This document shows positions 52,213-60,967 of a stretch of 64,000 nucleotides of DNA, piece by piece. Position numbers and translations under genes: made by a program. Numbering within the stretch: position 1 is the stretch's first letter; the number at the start of each line of letters is the position of its first letter. The DNA is from an uncultured Corynebacterium sp. (GTDB lineage Bacteria > Actinomycetota > Actinomycetes > Mycobacteriales > Mycobacteriaceae). A model generated the notes under the pieces. It had not been told where the DNA came from, searched no databases, and was given only the letters and a program-made list of their open reading frames with translations. The stretch is from the NCBI GenBank assembly GCA_946223355.1, contig CAMIPB010000007.1, forward strand, positions 1 through 64,000, read 5' to 3'.

Positions 52213-53868
52213 CTAGTGGTCTACAGGAGCCTCGACGCCAACGCCGGTCAGAGAGCGAACTTCCATCTCGGCTGCTAGCTCCTCCAAGTTGTCCGGCTTG
52301 GACATGATGGTGGCAATGTAGCCAACCAAGAAAGCCAGTGGAATCGTGACCAAACCTGGCGAGCTCAGTGGGAACAGCGCCCAGTCAGCGTCCGGGAACA
52401 TGGAGGTCTTGGTACCGGAGACTGCCGGGGAGAAGAAGATGAGTACCAGGCAGGAGATGATGCCGGTGTACATGGAAGCAACAGCACCGGTGGTGTTGAA
52501 GCGCTTCCAGTACAAGGAGTATAAAATGGTTGGCAGGTTCGCGGAAGCCGCGATTGCAAACGCGAGGGATACCAAGAAGGCCACGTTCTGAGTCATCGCG
52601 AGAATTCCCAAGATGGTGGACACAATACCCAGGACAACAACGGTGATGTGCGAAACGCGGACTTGCTCTTCCTCAGTTGCCTGACCATCACGCAGAACAG
52701 CGTCGTAGACATCGTGTGCAATGGAAGCAGAGGCGGTAATTGCCAGGCCAGCAACCACGGCCAGAACGGTAGCAAAGGCCACAGCGGAAATAACAGCCAT
52801 GAAGACCGTGCCTCCCAGTTCAAGCGCGAGCAGAGGTGCAGCAGCGTTAGCCCCGCCTGGTGCCGCCATGATGCGGTCAGGACCGACCAGTGCGGCAGCG
52901 CCGTAGCCCAGAATGAGGGTCAACAGGTAGAAGCCACCAATGATGACAATTGCCCAGGTAACGGAACGACGCGCCTCAGTTGCAGTTGGAACAGTGTAGA
53001 AACGCATCAGAACGTGTGGCAGACCACCAACACCAAACACGAGGGAAATACCCAAGGAAATGAAATCAAGCTTGGTGGTCAAATCCTTGCCGTACTTGAG
53101 ACCAGGCTCCATGATTTGGGATGCCTCGTAGCCCTTTTCAGCGAGGTAGTCAGACTCAGCGTGCATCTTCACTGCCGACTCAAACAGGGTCCCAAAGCCA
53201 CCCTTGACCATGACGAATACCAAAACGGACATGATGACAACGCCAAGCACCAGCAGAACGGCCTTAATCATCTGCACATAGGTAGTACCCTTCATGCCTC
53301 CGACAAGAACATAGACGGTCATAATCAAGCCAACCACGGCAACAACAACCGCCTGCCACTTGAAGTCATGAATATCAAGCAACACGGCAACTAGCGAGCC
53401 TGCGCCAGCCATCTGCGCGACGAGGTAGAACAAAGACACGAACAAGGTGCCCAAAGCAGCAGCAACGCGGACAGGCTTCTGCTTCAAGCGGAAAGACAAG
53501 ACGTCCGCCATAGTGAAGCGACCAACGTTACGCAGTGGCTCGGCCACAAGCATCAAGGCCACGAGCCAGGCTACGAAGAAGCCGACGGAGTACAAGAAGC
53601 CGTCATATCCGTTCAGGGCAACCGCGCCGACAATACCTAGGAAGGATGCAGCGGAGAGGTAGTCACCGGAGATAGCCAGACCGTTTTGGCGGCCATCGAA
53701 GGAGCCACCGCCTGTGTAGAAGTCAGAGGCTTCCTTAGTGGACTTACCAGCACGCATAACTACGGCCATGGTCACAACCAGGAATAGCGCGAATACCGCG
53801 ATGTTAATGATTGGATTGCCGGTTTCCGCAGAGGCGGCGTCGGCAGCTAGTAGGTACGTAGAGTTCAT
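52213..53868 (-). CDS. mctC: Monocarboxylate/solute:sodium symporter (MctC/ActP-like)
   Basis: 551 residues, about 13 membrane segments, solute:sodium symporter family. Typical marks: KEASDFYTGGGSFDGRQNGLAISGDYLSAASFLG near the start, the GGLPHVLMRFYTVPTATEARRS loop, and VVAGLAITASASIAHDVYDA. The best match by memory is MctC of C. glutamicum (cg0953), which imports acetate, propionate and pyruvate, and the gene order (gltA, FKBP, DUF485, mctC) agrees. It follows the DUF485 gene with 2 bp between the stop and start. Confidence 0.92.
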   Translation of the reverse strand: MNSTYLLAADAASAETGNPIINIAVFALFLVVTMAVVMRAGKSTKEASDFYTGGGSFDGRQNGLAISGDYLSAASFLGIVGAVALNGYDGFLYSVGFFVAWLVALMLVAEPLRNVGRFTMADVLSFRLKQKPVRVAAALGTLFVSLFYLVAQMAGAGSLVAVLLDIHDFKWQAVVVAVVGLIMTVYVLVGGMKGTTYVQMIKAVLLVLGVVIMSVLVFVMVKGGFGTLFESAVKMHAESDYLAEKGYEASQIMEPGLKYGKDLTTKLDFISLGISLVFGVGGLPHVLMRFYTVPTATEARRSVTWAIVIIGGFYLLTLILGYGAAALVGPDRIMAAPGGANAAAPLLALELGGTVFMAVISAVAFATVLAVVAGLAITASASIAHDVYDAVLRDGQATEEEQVRVSHITVVVLGIVSTILGILAMTQNVAFLVSLAFAIAASANLPTILYSLYWKRFNTTGAVASMYTGIISCLVLIFFSPAVSGTKTSMFPDADWALFPLSSPGLVTIPLAFLVGYIATIMSKPDNLEELAAEMEVRSLTGVGVEAPVDH

Positions 53869-53870
53869 GA

Positions 53871-54215
53871 CTAGCCCTCCATTTCTTCACGAATAGCAGC
53901 GGCCTTCGGCTCAATGTTCTTGTTGGCATAACGCACGTACGCCCACGTAATAGCGAAGGTGGTTACAAACTGGAGTAGGCCAAAAACCAGTCCGACGTTA
54001 AACCCGCCGCCCAGCTCGATCGCCATAAAGTCCGGCGCGAACATCGCAGCCACGACGTACGCCACGAACCACACGAGGAACGCAACGGTGCATGGAAAAG
54101 TGAAGCTGCGGTACGCACTTCGTAGTTCCCCGAATTGTTTACTTTGTTGCATGGCGACGAAATCGTCTGCCGTAGGCTCGCGGCGCGCAGCTGGCGCCGA
54201 GGATGCACTCGTCAT
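53871..54215 (-). CDS. DUF485 membrane protein partner of the symporter
   Basis: 114 residues. The DUF485 core has two membrane helices (FPCTVAFLVWFVAYVVAAMFAPDFMA and NVGLVFGLLQFVTTFAITWAYVRYANKNI) framed by charged ends. This family (YjcH type) almost always precedes an acetate-type sodium symporter and is co-transcribed, as here. It may assist assembly or regulate the carrier. Start ATG at 54215, with GAAAGGTAACGA before it. Confidence 0.9.
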   Translation of the reverse strand: MTSASSAPAARREPTADDFVAMQQSKQFGELRSAYRSFTFPCTVAFLVWFVAYVVAAMFAPDFMAIELGGGFNVGLVFGLLQFVTTFAITWAYVRYANKNIEPKAAAIREEMEG

Positions 54216-54394
54216 CGTTCGTTACCTTTCTTTGTAAATTGCGTCACAGTTGACTCATGCAATTAAGTTACCCACCTCACACTGCAATGATCGAGCGAAC
54301 AAGCAATACAATTTAATTAACAAAAATTAGCTACCCCCGATCCTGGCCGCATACTGGCACATTAACACCATGTCTAATCACCCCCATTTCACAG
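54216..54394. promoter_or_regulatory. Upstream region of the DUF485-mctC operon
   Basis: About 180 bp with A+T-rich stretches (54256-54330) where the minus-strand promoter should lie. I see no clear RamA, RamB or GlxR site. No coding frame of note. Confidence 0.35.
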
Positions 54395-54426
54395 AAAAAC
54401 CCCGTTTGCAAAGATTGCAAACGGGG
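54395..54426 (-). terminator. Terminator of the aldo/keto reductase gene
   Basis: CCCCGTTTGCAA (54400-54411) and TTGCAAACGGGG (54415-54426) form a perfect 12-bp stem with a 3-nt loop; on the minus strand a run of five T follows. It lies 46 bp past the stop codon. Confidence 0.9.
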
Positions 54427-54471
54427 TAATCACAAACAAAATGCGATTTACAACACAGTTAAGTTCATGTG

Positions 54472-55329
54472 TTAACTCTCCGGGAAATCACGTGGGTCAT
54501 TAAAGATGCGCCCGAATCCCTTCTGAGTATCCAGGTCCTCAATCGCATCCATTTGTTCTTGAGTTAGAGAGAAATCAAAGATCCCAAAGTTCTCCCGCAG
54601 TCGCTCAACGCGTGCAGACTTCGGCACCACTGAAACCCCCAACTGGGCCAGGAAGCGCAACGCCACCTGTGCAGGAGTGCGCTCCACTTCCTCCGCAATC
54701 CGCTCCATAGTTGGATTACCCAGCACAATACCGCGAGACAGTGGCGCCCATGCCTCGGTGACTATGTCGAGCTCGTTATGGACTGAGCGCAAGTCTGACT
54801 GCGCAAACCCGGGGTGCAGCTCGACCTGGTTAAGCGCTGGTGCAATACCAACCTTGGCCACGAGGTCACGCAGGGTCTCCTCGTAGAAGTTGGCAACTCC
54901 GATAGCACCGATCTGCCCCATCCCCTGCAGGCGTGCAATTTCTTCGAAGGTCTCAGCGTAGAGGTTTTGCTTAGGGCACGGCCAGTGCACCAGGTACATG
55001 TCCACGTAGTCCATGCCAAGCTTGCGCAGGGAATCGTGCAGTGCCGGCCCCACATTTTCCCGGCCTTGCTGGTCATTCCACAACTTGGTGGTTATTAAGA
55101 TGTCATCCCGCTCAATATCACCTGCAGCGATAGCGTCATTGACAGCCTTACCTACCGCCTCCTCATTGTCATACATCGAAGCGGTATCAATATGGCGGTA
55201 GCCAATCTCGATGGCTTCACGCACGAGGCGTTCACACTCTTGCCCCTGCAGTTTGTAGGTACCCAAACCAATCGGCGGGAGTTCGCGGCCATCATTCAAC
55301 GTCAAGGTCGGTACAAAATGCTGATTCAT
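54472..55329 (-). CDS. Aldo/keto reductase
   Basis: 285 residues from the ATG at 55329 (MNQHFVPTLTLNDG); the frame upstream to 55395 is not family-like. The (beta/alpha)8 catalytic set is complete: Asp and Tyr in DTASMYDNEEAVG, Lys in ITTKLWNDQ, and His in LVHWPCP. The NADPH signature VVPKSARVERLREN lies near the end. Members reduce aldehydes and 2,5-diketo-gluconate-like sugars; the natural substrate is unknown. Single gene with its own strong terminator. Confidence 0.93.
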   Translation of the reverse strand: MNQHFVPTLTLNDGRELPPIGLGTYKLQGQECERLVREAIEIGYRHIDTASMYDNEEAVGKAVNDAIAAGDIERDDILITTKLWNDQQGRENVGPALHDSLRKLGMDYVDMYLVHWPCPKQNLYAETFEEIARLQGMGQIGAIGVANFYEETLRDLVAKVGIAPALNQVELHPGFAQSDLRSVHNELDIVTEAWAPLSRGIVLGNPTMERIAEEVERTPAQVALRFLAQLGVSVVPKSARVERLRENFGIFDFSLTQEQMDAIEDLDTQKGFGRIFNDPRDFPES

Positions 55330-55396
55330 ACTAACTATTGTGCCTTGCTCTAGCACTTTTATGTGCCGTTGTTTCAAAAAGGCAATAAACACCACA

Positions 55397-55420
55397 CCCC
55401 CGCACGGTTACCCGGCGGGG
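55397..55420 (-). terminator. Possible terminator of the FKBP gene
   Basis: CCCCGC (55397-55402) and GCGGGG (55415-55420) can pair around a 12-nt loop; the downstream minus-strand sequence is only partly T-rich. Weak candidate. Confidence 0.4.
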
Positions 55421-55437
55421 ATGCGAAATACTTTTAT

Positions 55438-55800
55438 CTACTCACCGACGCTAATCAGGTCAATAATGAAGACCAACGTACGGCCAGACAGTGGATGACC
55501 GCCACCTACTGGGCCATAAGCCTTTTCTGGCGGAATGACTAGCTGACGACGTCCACCAACCTTCATACCTGGAATACCTTCCTGCCAACCAGCGATAAGC
55601 CCAGTGAGTGGGAACTCGATGGACTGGCCACGGTCCCAAGAAGAATCAAACTCCTGGTTGGTCTCGTAATCTACGCCAACGTAGTGAACCTCAACGAGGC
55701 CACCTGGCTGCGCCTCAGCGCCATCGCCGACAACAATGTCCTCAGCAACCAATTCAGTTGGTGCTGGGCCCTGCTGTGGTTCAATCTGTGGTTTGTCCAT
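55438..55800 (-). CDS. fkpA: FKBP-type peptidyl-prolyl isomerase
   Basis: 120 residues from the ATG at 55800 with AAAGGAG upstream; the longer frame to 55875 lacks support. The FKBP fold is clear: VEVHYVGVDYETNQEFDSSWDRG, IEFPLTGLIAGWQEGIPGMKVGGRRQLVIPPEKAYG, and VFIIDLISV. Most FK506-pocket aromatic residues are kept. No signal peptide, so it is cytosolic and probably helps folding. It follows gltA on the same strand across a 240-bp gap holding the gltA terminator and an inverted repeat. Confidence 0.92.
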   Translation of the reverse strand: MDKPQIEPQQGPAPTELVAEDIVVGDGAEAQPGGLVEVHYVGVDYETNQEFDSSWDRGQSIEFPLTGLIAGWQEGIPGMKVGGRRQLVIPPEKAYGPVGGGHPLSGRTLVFIIDLISVGE

Positions 55801-55914
55801 TGTGTTTTCGCTCCTTTGGCGTTTAGGGACATCTGCATCTCCAGCACGCATGCGGCCGCAGCGACCGTGGAACATCTCGCATTAAACGAAGTATTCCGCG
55901 CATGAATATGCGAA

Positions 55915-55964
55915 AAGTCGAATCCAACTCACCCGAGTATAGGGGGTAAGGAGGGATTCGACTT
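55915..55964. repeat. 11-bp perfect inverted repeat upstream of the FKBP gene
   Basis: AAGTCGAATCC (55915-55925) and GGATTCGACTT (55954-55964) are exact inverse complements with a 28-nt purine-rich spacer (AGTATAGGGGGTAAGGAGG core). It lies 115-164 bp upstream of fkpA and 12 bp from the gltA terminator. It may be an operator or an RNA hairpin of the fkpA leader. Confidence 0.6.
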
Positions 55965-55975
55965 AGTCGGCGAGC

Positions 55976-56003
55976 AAAAATCCGCGGGAAATTCCGCGGA
56001 TTT
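55976..56003 (-). terminator. Terminator of gltA
   Basis: AAATCCGCGG (55978-55987) pairs with CCGCGGATTT (55994-56003) around a 6-nt loop, followed on the minus strand by a run of T. It lies 41 bp beyond the gltA stop. Confidence 0.85.
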
Positions 56004-56043
56004 CTATACCCTGACCAGGGCAGTTAACAAATTAGTAAAGTGA

Positions 56044-57336
56044 TTAACGCTCGGCGCGTGGAGTTACCTTGCGGGAGGTCTCGCCGGTGTAGATCTGGCG
56101 AGGACGGTTAATCTTGGTGTTGAGCTCCAGCTGCTCGCGGTACTGAGCGATCCAGCCTGGAAGACGGCCGATTGCGAACAGCACGGTGAAGAAATCAGTT
56201 GGGAAGCCCATCGCACGGTAGATAAGACCAGTGTAGAAATCCACGTTCGGGTAGAGCTTGCGGGAGACGAAGTAATCGTCGGAAAGCGCGATCTTCTCCA
56301 GTTCCATTGCCAGGTCCAGCATTGGATCGCCGCCGAGATGCTCGATGATCTCGTGAGCGGTGTCCTTGACAATAGCCGCGCGTGGGTCGTAGTTCTTGTA
56401 CACGCGGTGGCCGAAGCCCATGAGGCGAACGCCCTTTTCTTTGTTCTTCACGCGGTTCATGAAGTCCGTTGCGTCGCCGCCATTGTTCTTCTGGATTTCA
56501 TCCAGCATCTCCAGAACAGCCTGGTTAGCGCCGCCGTGGAGTGGGCCGGACAGTGCATTGATGCCGCCTGCAATCGCGACAAACATGTTCGCCTGTGCGG
56601 AACCGATCATGCGAACGGTGGAGGTGGAGCAGTTCTGCTCGTGGTCAGCGTGGAGGATAAGCAGCTTGTCCAGTGCCTTAGCCACAATTGGGTCCACGTC
56701 GTAAGGCTCGGTTGGGTAACCGAACATCATGCGCAGGAAGTTCTCGCGCGCGTTCAGGGAGTTATCTGGATACATATAAGGCTTACCCTGGGAGGCACGG
56801 TAAGCGTAAGCAGCCAACATTGGAACCTTAGCCAAGAGGCGAACGGTTGCCTTGTCCAGCTGCTTCTCGTCTAGTGGGTCCAGCTGGTCCTGGTAGTAGG
56901 TGGACAAAATGTTCACGGACGAGGCCAACACAGCCATTGGGTGCGCATCGCGTGGGAAGATGTTGAACTGCGCCTTGAAGTCCTCATCCAGCAGGGTGTG
57001 GTGGCGGATATCAGTGTTAAATGCTGCCAGCTCTTCCTCGTTTGGCAGATGACCCTTAATCAAGAGGTGGGAAACCTCGTTGAAGGTGGCATTCTCAGCC
57101 AAGTCTGCAATGTCATAACCGCGGTGACGCAGGATGCCCTCTTCACCGTTAATAAAGGTGATCTTGGACTCCGTGGAGCCAGTAGCAGCGTAGCCAGGGT
57201 CAAAGGTGACCAAGCCGGTCTCGTTGCGCAGCTTGCCGATATCAAAGCCGGAGTCACCCTCGGTGGACTGCTTGATATCCATGTCGTACTCGCCACCTGG
57301 GTAGTGGAGAACAACCTTGCCTTCTTCAGAAGCCAT
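56044..57336 (-). CDS. gltA: Citrate synthase
   Basis: 430 residues from the ATG at 57336; a TTG three codons earlier is in frame but nearer to the ribosome-binding purines. It condenses oxaloacetate and acetyl-CoA at the entry to the TCA cycle. The GltA signatures are complete: ILRHRGYDIADLAENATF, HADHEQNCSTSTVR, SGPLHGGANQAVLEML, and GFGHRVYKNYDPRA with the catalytic His and Asp. It is nearly collinear with the C. glutamicum enzyme. In that species it is controlled by RamA, RamB and GlxR; sites here are not obvious. Confidence 0.97.
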   Translation of the reverse strand: MASEEGKVVLHYPGGEYDMDIKQSTEGDSGFDIGKLRNETGLVTFDPGYAATGSTESKITFINGEEGILRHRGYDIADLAENATFNEVSHLLIKGHLPNEEELAAFNTDIRHHTLLDEDFKAQFNIFPRDAHPMAVLASSVNILSTYYQDQLDPLDEKQLDKATVRLLAKVPMLAAYAYRASQGKPYMYPDNSLNARENFLRMMFGYPTEPYDVDPIVAKALDKLLILHADHEQNCSTSTVRMIGSAQANMFVAIAGGINALSGPLHGGANQAVLEMLDEIQKNNGGDATDFMNRVKNKEKGVRLMGFGHRVYKNYDPRAAIVKDTAHEIIEHLGGDPMLDLAMELEKIALSDDYFVSRKLYPNVDFYTGLIYRAMGFPTDFFTVLFAIGRLPGWIAQYREQLELNTKINRPRQIYTGETSRKVTPRAER

Positions 57337-57783
57337 TGCCTTCAAACCTCTTTCTTTAATTGGTATTTTCGTGCATCGACACGACCATGAGCCATCCTAC
57401 TTTTCTGGCCACATTCGCGCGGTGTTGATGAGTTTCAGCCACCAAGATACTCCACTGCCTTCGCTCTGCGATGAATCTATAGCTCTTAAGCCTTGGGACA
57501 GGCTACAAAGAGAAGGTTGAAGGGGCGTTAACTTAACTTCGCGCGATTTCGGTCGAACATACACAACCTTAACAAATCTTGTGACCCGCGCTACAAATTG
57601 TACGGACTGAGTCCTAGTAGCTACCCCCGCTAAATTAACAATCGTGCCACCGGCTCAACCTATCCAGACCTATTTATACCTATCTACAAAATTCAACATA
57701 CCCCCGTAAAGTTCCCCAGCAGTCCTGGCCGATTGGGATAGAGTGGAACCAATCACAGTCAGCCATCTGATTAAGGAGCATTG
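57337..57783. promoter_or_regulatory. Divergent promoter region of gltA and sepH
   Basis: 447 bp without a gene. TGTGACCCGCGCTACA (57580-57595) resembles a GlxR site in its left half only. TAGAGT (57739-57744) is a plausible -10 box for sepH, whose ribosome-binding site AAGGAG is at 57773-57778. AAGCCTTGGGACAGGCT (57491-57507) could form a small hairpin. The gltA promoter boxes, reading leftwards, are not clear by eye. Confidence 0.35.
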
Positions 57784-59091
57784 ATGCGCGAGCTTTTCCT
57801 CGTTGAAAGCGAATCAACGAACACCTCCCTAGTGCTACGCGCCGAGGATGGCGAGGAGTTCTTTATCGCCATTGACGACGAGGTACGTGCGGCACTCACT
57901 ACCCCAGCGCAGCCCTCCCCCGTCGCCGCGGTTTCCACACTCCCGCTTGCCGACGCCCCCTCAAGAGACAACGAGGCTGCTGCCACTTCTGCTCAAACGC
58001 AGCAAGGCGACGAGTCCGCGCAGAGCGGAAATAAGAGCAGCGAAAACAGCGAGGACAGCAAGAGCGACAGTGACGATGCACAGGCTGAGTCTGCTGTGTC
58101 TGCAGTGTCAGCTGAGTCCGCAGACTCAGCTGAGTCTGCGGAGTCTCAACCTGGCCAATCCGGGCAATCCGAGTCCGCAAACCACGAACAACAAGACTCA
58201 TCAGAGGACGCAGTTCCGGCTCGTCCTCGCATTGTGCAGCGGGAGCCACACCCACTTCCAGAACCTGATCCGTTGATGACCAAGCCAATGTCTATGCGCC
58301 CGGCGGAGATTCAAAACCGTATCCGCGCCGGCGCATCTGCAGCGGAACTTGCGGAAGAAATGGGGGTTGCGGAATCGCGCGTGGAACCATTTACCCACCC
58401 TGTGATGCTCGAACGTAACTCAATCGCAGAAATGGCCAAGAAGGCACACCCTTTGCGTGAAGACGGACCAGCAAAACTCACACTGTGGGAGATTCTCGCC
58501 ACCGCATTCGCAGCACGCGGACATACGTTGTCTGAAGCTACATGGGATGCACGCCGCTCCAAGGGTGAGCCATGGATCATTAGCGTGAAGTGGATGGCTG
58601 GCCTGTCTGAGAACGAGGCCGAATGGACTCTCAAGCAGTCCATGTCTTCTCCTTCCACTGTGGAAGCCCGCAACTCCGTTGCTGCTGATCTCACCGATCC
58701 TGACTTTGTCCAGCCGGTTCGTTCACTAACCTCCATCGGTCGCGGTTCACGCTATTCCCGCGCTATAGAAGCCGAAGAAGCAGGCCTCTACGAACTTGAT
58801 TTTGGAAACTCTGATGATGACGAGCACGTAGAAGAACTCGGCGGAAACCGGTCACGCTCACAGTCTGAATCCCCAGCAGGCTCCTCAGACAAAGACGTCG
58901 AGCGCACCCGCGACGATATTCCTGTGGTCAAGGATGGCAAGAACAGTAAGGGCAACAACGCCGAGGAGGATTTCCTCCAAAACCCTGACCCGAAGCAGCG
59001 CCCATCGAAGCGACGTCGGAAAGCTGTAACTCCGCATTGGGAAGACGTTCTGCTCGGTGTACGTGCAAATACCAAGCGGCCTAAAAAATAG
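57784..59091 (+). CDS. sepH: Septation protein SepH (DUF3071)
   Basis: 435 residues from the ATG at 57784 (AAGGAG 5 nt before); a TTG immediately precedes it. The conserved N-terminus (RELFLVESESTNTSLVLRAEDGEEF) and the central helix-turn-helix (RPAEIQNRIRAGASAAELAEEMG, followed by HPVMLERNSIAEMA) are SepH features. Between them lies a 110-residue acidic, Ser-rich linker with repeated (E/A)SA(E/D) units, and the C-terminus is Lys/Arg-rich. In Streptomyces SepH binds FtsZ and promotes its assembly. The linker length is likely to vary between strains. Confidence 0.9.
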   Translation: MRELFLVESESTNTSLVLRAEDGEEFFIAIDDEVRAALTTPAQPSPVAAVSTLPLADAPSRDNEAAATSAQTQQGDESAQSGNKSSENSEDSKSDSDDAQAESAVSAVSAESADSAESAESQPGQSGQSESANHEQQDSSEDAVPARPRIVQREPHPLPEPDPLMTKPMSMRPAEIQNRIRAGASAAELAEEMGVAESRVEPFTHPVMLERNSIAEMAKKAHPLREDGPAKLTLWEILATAFAARGHTLSEATWDARRSKGEPWIISVKWMAGLSENEAEWTLKQSMSSPSTVEARNSVAADLTDPDFVQPVRSLTSIGRGSRYSRAIEAEEAGLYELDFGNSDDDEHVEELGGNRSRSQSESPAGSSDKDVERTRDDIPVVKDGKNSKGNNAEEDFLQNPDPKQRPSKRRRKAVTPHWEDVLLGVRANTKRPKK

Positions 59092-59113
59092 ATTGCAGCT
59101 ATAAGGAGAAAGT

Positions 59114-60001
59114 GTGAATTCGGATTCGGGCGTTGTCACTGTCTGGTACATCAACGTCGATAGCCCAGCAGAGGTTTTGAATTCTGAACCACGCGCTGAT
59201 CGTGGTTTTGGACGCAAATTCTTAAGCCAGCTGAATCCGGCATTCCCCGTCACTCCCATCGGCATGTTTCCACTAAACCGCTCAGCGGAAGTCTCAGACG
59301 CCGAGTTCTATATTGGCGGCTACCCAGGCGTGACCGTGGTACAAACCGTCGTAGAAGAAGGCGCCCACAACCCAGTAGAGGTATCCGCAAAGCTGCGTCA
59401 GGCAATCCCTGCGCGCGAGGTCCTGGTGTTTATTTACAACCCAGAAACTGGTTCTGCTGGTTTTGCGCGATGGGTAAACGGCGAGCTGCTGCGCTGCTTT
59501 GCCGCGACGAGCTACACCATTTATCAGGACACCGGTTTGCCGGATCCTTTTGAAGGTGATTTTTGGGCAGGCATCCAAAGCCGCAGCTCCGGCCCTACTG
59601 CTTTGCCTTTCCAACCCTATGACATGATGCGCGCTGCCCAAGACCACTGGGTAGGAGTAGAAGTCGGCGCCCATGGTCCAGACTTACAGGTGGCGGGCTT
59701 TGCAGTCGACGGTCGCCCTGCCCCCAGAATTGATGAAGTAAGCACGCAACGACGCAGCATCGCTGACCTTTCACGTGACTCGGCAGCCAAGTTAGGGCTT
59801 GGTCCCGGCAATGCGGATTATGACGACTACGAAGACCACACACCCACGTGGGAAGACGAAGAGCGCGATGAATACCAGGAGTTTATGCGTGCATCTTTCG
59901 CCGCGGTAAAACGCTTAAGCCAGCAAACAGGCCAGACCCTCTCGCGGGTAGCTGGAATTGCGAGCGAGAACGCAAGAAAACTGCGCCGCCTCTGGAAATA
60001 G
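59114..60001 (+). CDS. Conserved protein of unknown function (DUF6928-like)
   Basis: 295 residues from a GTG at 59114 with AAGGAG upstream. The core (about 7-185) is an alpha/beta domain with an early VVTVWYINVDSPAEVL, a FPVTPIGMFPLNRSAEV stretch, an EFYIGGYPGVTVVQT strand and a Trp-rich end (GDFWAGI). A Gly/Asp acidic part and a C-terminal basic helix (KRLSQQTGQTLSRVAG, KLRRLWK) follow. No signal or membrane segment. It directly follows sepH and is probably co-transcribed with it. Actinobacterial family with no assigned function that I know. Confidence 0.65.
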   Translation: MNSDSGVVTVWYINVDSPAEVLNSEPRADRGFGRKFLSQLNPAFPVTPIGMFPLNRSAEVSDAEFYIGGYPGVTVVQTVVEEGAHNPVEVSAKLRQAIPAREVLVFIYNPETGSAGFARWVNGELLRCFAATSYTIYQDTGLPDPFEGDFWAGIQSRSSGPTALPFQPYDMMRAAQDHWVGVEVGAHGPDLQVAGFAVDGRPAPRIDEVSTQRRSIADLSRDSAAKLGLGPGNADYDDYEDHTPTWEDEERDEYQEFMRASFAAVKRLSQQTGQTLSRVAGIASENARKLRRLWK

Positions 60002-60030
60002 TTCGAGGCTAGTGTGCAAGCTACGCGAAG

Positions 60031-60939
60031 TTAGTTCGAAAGTTTCGCGACGAGGCTGCGCTGCCGCTCGTAGAACGCAATAGCCGCACTAGTTGCCACA
60101 TTAAGAGAATCGGTACCAGCTGCCATCGGGATACGCGCGCGAACATCAGTGGCACGCATGGCGTGCTCGGTTAGTCCTGGCCCTTCCGCGCCGACGAGTA
60201 GCGCGACTTTCTCCGCGCCATCCAGTGCTTCAGCCAGGTGTACCGCGTCTTCATGAGGTGTGAGCGACACCAGGCGAAAGCCCGCGTCACGGAGTTGATC
60301 GAGGGAGCGCTGCCACGTGGTAAAAGTGCCGTCCAAATAGGAAAACGGCGTGCGTAGCACATGGCCCATTGATACGCGCACGCTGCGACGATACAGCGGG
60401 TCAGCGCAGCCGTTGCCAAACAGGACAGCATCTACGTCCATGCCAGCAGCGTTGCGGAAGATAGCACCGATATTTTCGTGATCCCCCACGCCCTCGAGCA
60501 CCACCACGGTCCGGGCGCTGTCTAGTACCTCTCCTACTGGCACTGCGGGTGCGCGATCAGCTGCTGCAACCAGCCCGCGGTGCATGTCAAAGCCAGCCAC
60601 CTGTGCCAAGGTCTCGCGGGTGACTTCATAGATGGGGAAATCTAGTTTGCCTGCTGCCTGCAGCGCAGCAAGTTCTTCGGCATAGAGCTCAAAGAACTGC
60701 TCGAGTTTGCTCCTAAAGCCCACGATGCAGCGAACCGGGAAACGAGAATCCACCAACCGTGAGACCACTAAGCGCCCTTCAGCAATGACCAACCCTCCGC
60801 TGCCACCTGCAGCTGTGGGCCGATCAGAAGCGTTGAGGTTGCGGACGTCATCAAGCCGCGGATCTTGCGGTTCTGCGATTGTGACAACAGGAAAGCGTGG
60901 GCCCGGTTCCTGTGGTGCCTGCGATGCTGAAAGTTTCAT
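60031..60939 (-). CDS. TrmH/SpoU-family RNA methyltransferase
   Basis: 302 residues. N-terminal substrate-binding half (about 1-140), then the SPOUT knot with the three family motifs: VVVLEGVGDHENIGAIFRNAAG near 145-166 (motif 1), VALLVGAEGPGLTEHAM near 245 (motif 2) and RIPMAAGTDSLNVATSAAIAFYE near 270 (motif 3). It 2'-O-methylates tRNA or rRNA using SAM in a knotted dimer. The target nucleotide cannot be told. ATG at 60939. It is 28 bp upstream in position from the end of the purine permease gene on the same strand. Confidence 0.92.
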   Translation of the reverse strand: MKLSASQAPQEPGPRFPVVTIAEPQDPRLDDVRNLNASDRPTAAGGSGGLVIAEGRLVVSRLVDSRFPVRCIVGFRSKLEQFFELYAEELAALQAAGKLDFPIYEVTRETLAQVAGFDMHRGLVAAADRAPAVPVGEVLDSARTVVVLEGVGDHENIGAIFRNAAGMDVDAVLFGNGCADPLYRRSVRVSMGHVLRTPFSYLDGTFTTWQRSLDQLRDAGFRLVSLTPHEDAVHLAEALDGAEKVALLVGAEGPGLTEHAMRATDVRARIPMAAGTDSLNVATSAAIAFYERQRSLVAKLSN

Positions 60940-60967
60940 ACAAGCAGGAAGTGTACTCGTTGCGCGT

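Noticed and set aside
57580..57595. A GlxR site upstream of gltA
   Set aside because: Only the left half matches TGTGA; the right half CTACA differs at two of five positions, so it is noted but not called.
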